Shown piece by piece: positions 60,120-64,000 of a stretch of DNA of 64,000 nt; the first letter of the stretch is position 1; each line of letters begins with the position of its first letter. The notes under the pieces were generated by a model. That model saw only the letters and a program-made list of their open reading frames with translations, made no database searches and was not told the DNA's origin. The position numbers and the translations under genes are program-made. This stretch comes from an uncultured Actinomycetes bacterium. GTDB taxonomy: Bacteria; Actinomycetota; Acidimicrobiia; Acidimicrobiales; SZUA-35. The stretch is taken from assembly GCA_902826025.1 (NCBI GenBank), contig CADEDH010000003.1:129746-193745 (forward strand), written 5' to 3'.

Positions 60120-63019
60120 CAGATCAGGGCGACGGGATGGTGGATGGGGTGGCCGGGGGCGAACCGATGGGCCTGGCTCCGGCAGCTGTAGCCGGTGGCG
60201 GCGACCACCCGGGGGCCAGCGGCCTCGAGCTGGGGGGCCCACGTGAGGTCCCACAAGGTCCGGCTCATGGCCTGGTTGGCCTCCTCGTGGCCGAAGATGC
60301 CGGCCATGCCGCAGCAGCCGACGTCGGGCACGGTGACGGTGTGGCCGGCGGCCCGCAGCACCCGAGCCCAGGCGTCGAGCGACGCCGGGGCCGTGGCCCG
60401 CTCGGTGCAGTGGCCGAGCAGCACCACCTCCCGGGATTCGGGCTGGGCCTCCGGCGGGCGGGACGCCAGCTCGGCCCGGCGCTCGTCGAGCACCTCGGGC
60501 AGGAGGCGGACCGCCCCCGACGGGTAGCCGGCCCGGATCGCCGGATACTCGTGGCGGTGGAGCAGGCCCACGGCCGGCTCGATCACCACCGGGATGGCAC
60601 CCACGGCCATGATCCGCTCCACCAGGTTGGCCTGGGCCGCGACGGCTCGGGTGAAGGCCGTCCTCCGGCCCTTCACGTGGTCGAACTTGCCCGAGGGCAC
60701 GAACGGCGCCACCGACACCGTCCACCCGGCCGAACGAAGGGCCCCCACGGTGGCGTGGAGCGTGACCGGCTCGAGGGTGGCGGTGAACACGTCGGGCAGC
60801 AATACCAGGTCGGTGGGGTCGGCCGGGGTGAACGGCGGCAGGGTGCCGGGCGGGCGGGGGGCCGGCACCGGCAGATCGACCAGGCCAAGAGCCCGGCCGG
60901 CGGGCCGGGTGGCCAGGCGGGCCAGCGGCCCCGGCGCCTTGGCCAGCAGGGGAGCCAGCGATTCGAACCGGGCCAGCAGCTGATGAGCCGGCGGCCGGCG
61001 CCGCCCGCCGTTGCCTCCGCCCCCCTCGTGGTAGGCCTCCAGGAAGCGCGACTTGAGCTCGGGGATGTCGACCTCCACCGGGCAGTGGCCGGTGCAGGCC
61101 GAGCAGCTGAGGCACTGGTGGAGGTTGGCCGCCAGGTCGCGTTCGAATGCCGCGAGGTCGGGGGCGTTGCCTTCCCGGCGGGTCAGCCAGGCCCGGATCA
61201 GGTCGGCCCGGCCCTTGGGGCTCAGGGCGGGATCGCCGGTGGCCTTGTACGACGGGCACATCACCTCGGCCCCGTCGTAGTGGAAGCACAGGCCGTTGCC
61301 ATTGCAGGCGAAGGCATGGTCGAAACGTCGGCGTACGGCCACCGGCACGGCCCGGTTGGCCTGCCCCCGCAGCGGTGCCGCGTCGAGGGGCGTGATCGGG
61401 TTGACGGAACCGGTGCCAGGACCGGGGCCGGTCGACGGGTCAGCGAGCGGATCGGTCAGCGGGCGGTAGAGCTTGCCCGGGTTGAAGCGGTCGTGGGGGT
61501 CGAAGGCGGTCTTGACCGCCCGCATGAGCCGGATCGTGCCCGGGCTGAGGAAGGCCTCGGCGGCGTCCCCCCGGAAGCCCCGCCCGTGCTCGCCCCACAA
61601 CACACCCCCATGGGCCGCCACCAGATCCACCACCTCGGCCGTGACCGCCCGCACCAGAGCCTCATGGCCGGGGTCGGTGAGGTCGAGGGCGGGTCGCACG
61701 TGGACGCAGCCCACGTCGGCGTGGCCGAACATGGCGTAGCTGAGGCCGAACCGGTCGAGGGTGGCCCGGAACCCGGCGATGAACGACGCCATGCGGGCCA
61801 CCGGCACGGCGCAGTCTTCCACGAAGGCGGTGGGGCGGGCGGTGGGCTCGGCGTCGCCCGGCTGCACCGGCACCCGCACCTTGGCCAACAGGCCCACGGC
61901 GTCCTCCCGCACCTTCCAGGCCGCGGCCCGCTCCGCCCGGTCCGTCGTCGCCCGTACGATCCGGCTACGGCCGGTAGCGGCCAGCGCGGACCGCACCGGC
62001 TCGGGATCGGGGTCGTCGTCGCCCGTGTATTCGAGCAGCAGCACCGACCCCTGATGATCGCCGATGAGGCCGGCCAGCACCGGCCAGGCCGGTGACGAGC
62101 GCCCTTCGGCCAGCGTGGTCTCGTCGGAGCACTCGATGGCGGTGGGTCGGGTGGCGGCCAGGTCGACGGCGTCGTCGAGGGCGTCGGCGAAGGTGTCGTA
62201 GCCGGCCACCACGAGCAGGGTGCGGGCCGGCAGCGGGGTGAGGCGCAGGGTGGCGGCGGTGATGATGCCGAGCGTGCCCTCGGCCCCGCACAGCAGGGCC
62301 ACCGGATCCACCAGGCCGTCGTGGCGGAAGCGGTCTATCCCGTAGCCGCTGAAACCCCGGGCCAGCTCGGGAAGGTGGTGGTCGGCCCCCTCGGCCAGCG
62401 GCAGGTCGAGCAGGGCCCGCCACAGGGTGCCGGCCCGGCCCGGCAGGGCGGCCCGGGCCTCGGCCTCGGCCACGGGGCAGGGCTCGGCCCGGAATAGGGT
62501 GCCGTCGTCGAGCACCAGGTCGAGGGCCAGCACGTGGCGATGGGCCCGACCGTGCACCAGCGACCCCTTCCCGGCGGCATCGGTGGAGATCATGCCGCCC
62601 ACGGTGGCCCGGCTGAGGGTGGACGTGTGGGGGGCCCAGTGCAGGCCGTGGGGGGCGAGCAGGGCGTTGAGTCGGGCCGTCACCATCCCTGGCTCCACCA
62701 CCGCCGTGCGGCCCTCGACGTCGAGCGACACCAGGCCGTTGAGGTGGCGCTTCAGGTCCACCATCAGCCCGGGGGTGAGGCTCTGGCCGTTGGTGCCGGT
62801 GCCGCCGCCCCGGGCCGTGACGGCCTGGCGGCCGGTCGCCGCCACCAGGGCCCGCACCTCGGCCGCGTTGCGGGGCAGGGCCACCCCGTCCGGCTCCATC
62901 TGGTAGATCGAGTTGTCGGTGGCGTAGACGGCGCGGGTGTGGGCGTCGCGGTGCACGGCCACGCCGCCCACCCGGTCCGCCGCCCCATCGGCGCCCGCCG
63001 GGGGGCCGCCCGCCGCCAC
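60119..63019 (-). CDS. FAD-binding / 4Fe-4S dehydrogenase, YdiJ-like (D-2-hydroxyacid type)
   Basis: A 966-aa fusion. The N-terminal FAD_binding_4 domain (about 35-200) has TARGGGTGTNGQSL and VGGMISTDAAGKGS; an FAD_linked-oxidase C domain (about 250-510) ends in EHGRGFRGDAAEAF and FDPHDRFNPGKLY. A ferredoxin-like segment has CHQCLSC-type ligands (NLHQCLSCSACTGHCPVEV, about 650), and the C-terminal CCG-type domain has VGCCGMAGIFGHE and ATGYSCRSQ. This is the YdiJ/DLD-II layout (about 1000 aa), oxidising D-2-hydroxyacids such as D-2-hydroxyglutarate or D-lactate. GTG start one base after the SMP-30 gene. Confidence 0.92.
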   Translation of the reverse strand: MAAGGPPAGADGAADRVGGVAVHRDAHTRAVYATDNSIYQMEPDGVALPRNAAEVRALVAATGRQAVTARGGGTGTNGQSLTPGLMVDLKRHLNGLVSLDVEGRTAVVEPGMVTARLNALLAPHGLHWAPHTSTLSRATVGGMISTDAAGKGSLVHGRAHRHVLALDLVLDDGTLFRAEPCPVAEAEARAALPGRAGTLWRALLDLPLAEGADHHLPELARGFSGYGIDRFRHDGLVDPVALLCGAEGTLGIITAATLRLTPLPARTLLVVAGYDTFADALDDAVDLAATRPTAIECSDETTLAEGRSSPAWPVLAGLIGDHQGSVLLLEYTGDDDPDPEPVRSALAATGRSRIVRATTDRAERAAAWKVREDAVGLLAKVRVPVQPGDAEPTARPTAFVEDCAVPVARMASFIAGFRATLDRFGLSYAMFGHADVGCVHVRPALDLTDPGHEALVRAVTAEVVDLVAAHGGVLWGEHGRGFRGDAAEAFLSPGTIRLMRAVKTAFDPHDRFNPGKLYRPLTDPLADPSTGPGPGTGSVNPITPLDAAPLRGQANRAVPVAVRRRFDHAFACNGNGLCFHYDGAEVMCPSYKATGDPALSPKGRADLIRAWLTRREGNAPDLAAFERDLAANLHQCLSCSACTGHCPVEVDIPELKSRFLEAYHEGGGGNGGRRRPPAHQLLARFESLAPLLAKAPGPLARLATRPAGRALGLVDLPVPAPRPPGTLPPFTPADPTDLVLLPDVFTATLEPVTLHATVGALRSAGWTVSVAPFVPSGKFDHVKGRRTAFTRAVAAQANLVERIMAVGAIPVVIEPAVGLLHRHEYPAIRAGYPSGAVRLLPEVLDERRAELASRPPEAQPESREVVLLGHCTERATAPASLDAWARVLRAAGHTVTVPDVGCCGMAGIFGHEEANQAMSRTLWDLTWAPQLEAAGPRVVAATGYSCRSQAHRFAPGHPIHHPVALI

Positions 63020-63020
63020 C

Positions 63021-63953
63021 TCAGCCCGCCGCCGAGGTGGCGGCCCGCGTGTTGAGGTAGACGGCGAACAGGCTGGTGGTGGCGCAGATGTAGAGCCGGT
63101 TGCGCTTGATGCCGCCGAACTCCACGTTCGCCACCACCTCGGGCAGGCGGATCTTGCCGATCAGGGTCCCGTCGTCGGCGTAACAGTGCACGCCGTCGCC
63201 GGCCGAGGTCCAGATGTTGCCCGTGGCGTCGACCCGGAACCCGTCGAACACGCCGTTGGTGCAGGTGGCGAACGTGCTGTAGCCACCGGCGGGGGTGGAG
63301 CCGTCGGCGTTCATCGGGTAGGCCCGGATATCGGGCGGGCAGGCCCGGCCGACATGGGAGATCCCGGTGTCGGCCACGTAGAGGATGCGCCCATCGGGCG
63401 AGAAGGCCAGCCCGTTGGGGCGGACCATGTCGGTGATCGCGGCCGTGACAGCGCCGGTTGAGGGGTCGATGCGGTAGACGTTCGACGCCCCGATCTCGCT
63501 CTCGGCGGCGTCTCCCTCGTACTCCGAATCGATCCCGTAGGTGGGGTCGGTGAACCAGACGGCGCCGTCGGAGTGGACCACCACGTCGTTGGGCGAGTTG
63601 AGCCGTTTGCCCTCGAAACGGTCGGCCAGGATCTCCCGCCGGCCGTGGTGCCCGATGCGGGTGACGGCCCGGCCCCGATGCTCGCAGGCCACCATCCGGC
63701 CCTCGAGGTCGAGCGTGTGGCCGTTGGCGTTCCACGCCGGCTGATCGAACACGGCGACGGTGCCGGTGGTCTCGTCGTAGCGCAGGGTGCGGTCGTTGGG
63801 GATGTCGGAGAACAGCAGGAAGCGGCCGGCCGGCACGTACACCGGGCCCTCGGCCCAGCGGGCGCCGGTCCACAGGTGATCGATGTGGGCGTTGTGGATC
63901 GCGTAACGGTGGAACCGCTTGTCGATCACCTCGAACGCGTCGTCCAGCGCCAT
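63021..63953 (-). CDS. SMP-30/gluconolactonase family protein
   Basis: A 310-aa six-bladed propeller: WAEGPVYVPAGRFLLFSDI (metal-ligand Glu), RLNSPNDVVVHSDGAVWFTD (Asn, Asp), RPNGLAFSPDGRILYVAD and DGFRVDATGNIWTSAGDGVH fit the gluconolactonase group. It hydrolyses sugar or other lactones. It is immediately upstream of the YdiJ-like dehydrogenase (one-base gap), so lactone hydrolysis followed by oxidation of the resulting hydroxyacid is a plausible joint role. The ATG is 47 bases from the end of the window. Confidence 0.92.
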   Translation of the reverse strand: MALDDAFEVIDKRFHRYAIHNAHIDHLWTGARWAEGPVYVPAGRFLLFSDIPNDRTLRYDETTGTVAVFDQPAWNANGHTLDLEGRMVACEHRGRAVTRIGHHGRREILADRFEGKRLNSPNDVVVHSDGAVWFTDPTYGIDSEYEGDAAESEIGASNVYRIDPSTGAVTAAITDMVRPNGLAFSPDGRILYVADTGISHVGRACPPDIRAYPMNADGSTPAGGYSTFATCTNGVFDGFRVDATGNIWTSAGDGVHCYADDGTLIGKIRLPEVVANVEFGGIKRNRLYICATTSLFAVYLNTRAATSAAG

Positions 63954-64000
63954 CGCTCGCTCCTTCCGGGTGGGGTGTGTCCAGGCGAACCTGGGAGGCT

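Overview
The window is very GC-rich bacterial DNA with strongly GC-biased third codon positions, many GTG starts and frequent 1-4 base stop/start overlaps. Its gene content is typical of a high-GC actinobacterium: three luciferase-like (probably F420- or flavin-dependent) oxidoreductases, CaiB-type CoA transferase, SCP2-type thiolase with a DUF35 partner, YibE/F, and lipoproteins with a classic lipobox. An Acidimicrobiia-like lineage is my best guess, by inference only. I see no rRNA, tRNA, CRISPR array, transposase or phage gene. No gene-free stretch exceeds 300 bases; most gaps hold hairpins, which are listed.

Layout. (1) 1-9508, minus strand: nine co-directional genes. In order of transcription they are a purine-nucleoside/MTA-type phosphorylase, a class II aldolase, MtnA isomerase, an MTA/SAH-type deaminase, then a BMP lipoprotein, two permeases and a double ATPase of a nucleoside ABC importer, and a cupin. 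Together they look like uptake and salvage of 5'-deoxy- or 5'-methylthio-nucleosides through the 6-oxopurine (inosine) form, ending in aldol cleavage. (2) 9625-17146: YibE/F, DUF167, a ketopantoate reductase-like gene, a class IV aminotransferase, and an SDR/LLM/enoyl-CoA hydratase operon. (3) 17347-20944: a frame-broken SDR, an HIBADH-type dehydrogenase, and a thiolase/DUF35 pair. (4) 21133-24145: a secreted protein, a lipoprotein, a response regulator and a histidine kinase. (5) 24290-36768: a surface-glycan locus. It has a flippase-like protein; a VOC/FkbH/ACP/acyltransferase/methyltransferase cassette; a GtrB-like glycosyltransferase, methyltransferase and GT-C-like protein; and WecE, RmlA and RmlB for a dTDP-4-amino-4,6-dideoxyhexose.

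(6) 36861-37501: a VapBC toxin-antitoxin pair. (7) 37588-47049: an amidohydrolase, a Lin0512 protein, a TetR-like regulator next to a perfect palindrome, and a catabolic-looking run (fused CoA transferase, LLM oxidoreductase, hydrolase, 2-oxoglutarate oxygenase, double CMD protein). (8) 47116-50499: a MacB/LolD-type ABC exporter. (9) 50682-64000: GMC oxidoreductase, YceH, a subtilisin-like lipoprotein, a VC0807-like membrane protein, PAP2, a GDPD, a third LLM oxidoreductase, a YdiJ-like FAD/Fe-S dehydrogenase and an SMP-30 lactonase.

The two most interesting systems are the complete nucleoside-salvage array with its own importer, and the glyceryl-ACP-type acylation cassette beside a dTDP-Fuc4N-type sugar pathway. 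A third theme is a set of related long hairpins at gene ends. All functional statements are read from sequence motifs and family knowledge; no database search was run.
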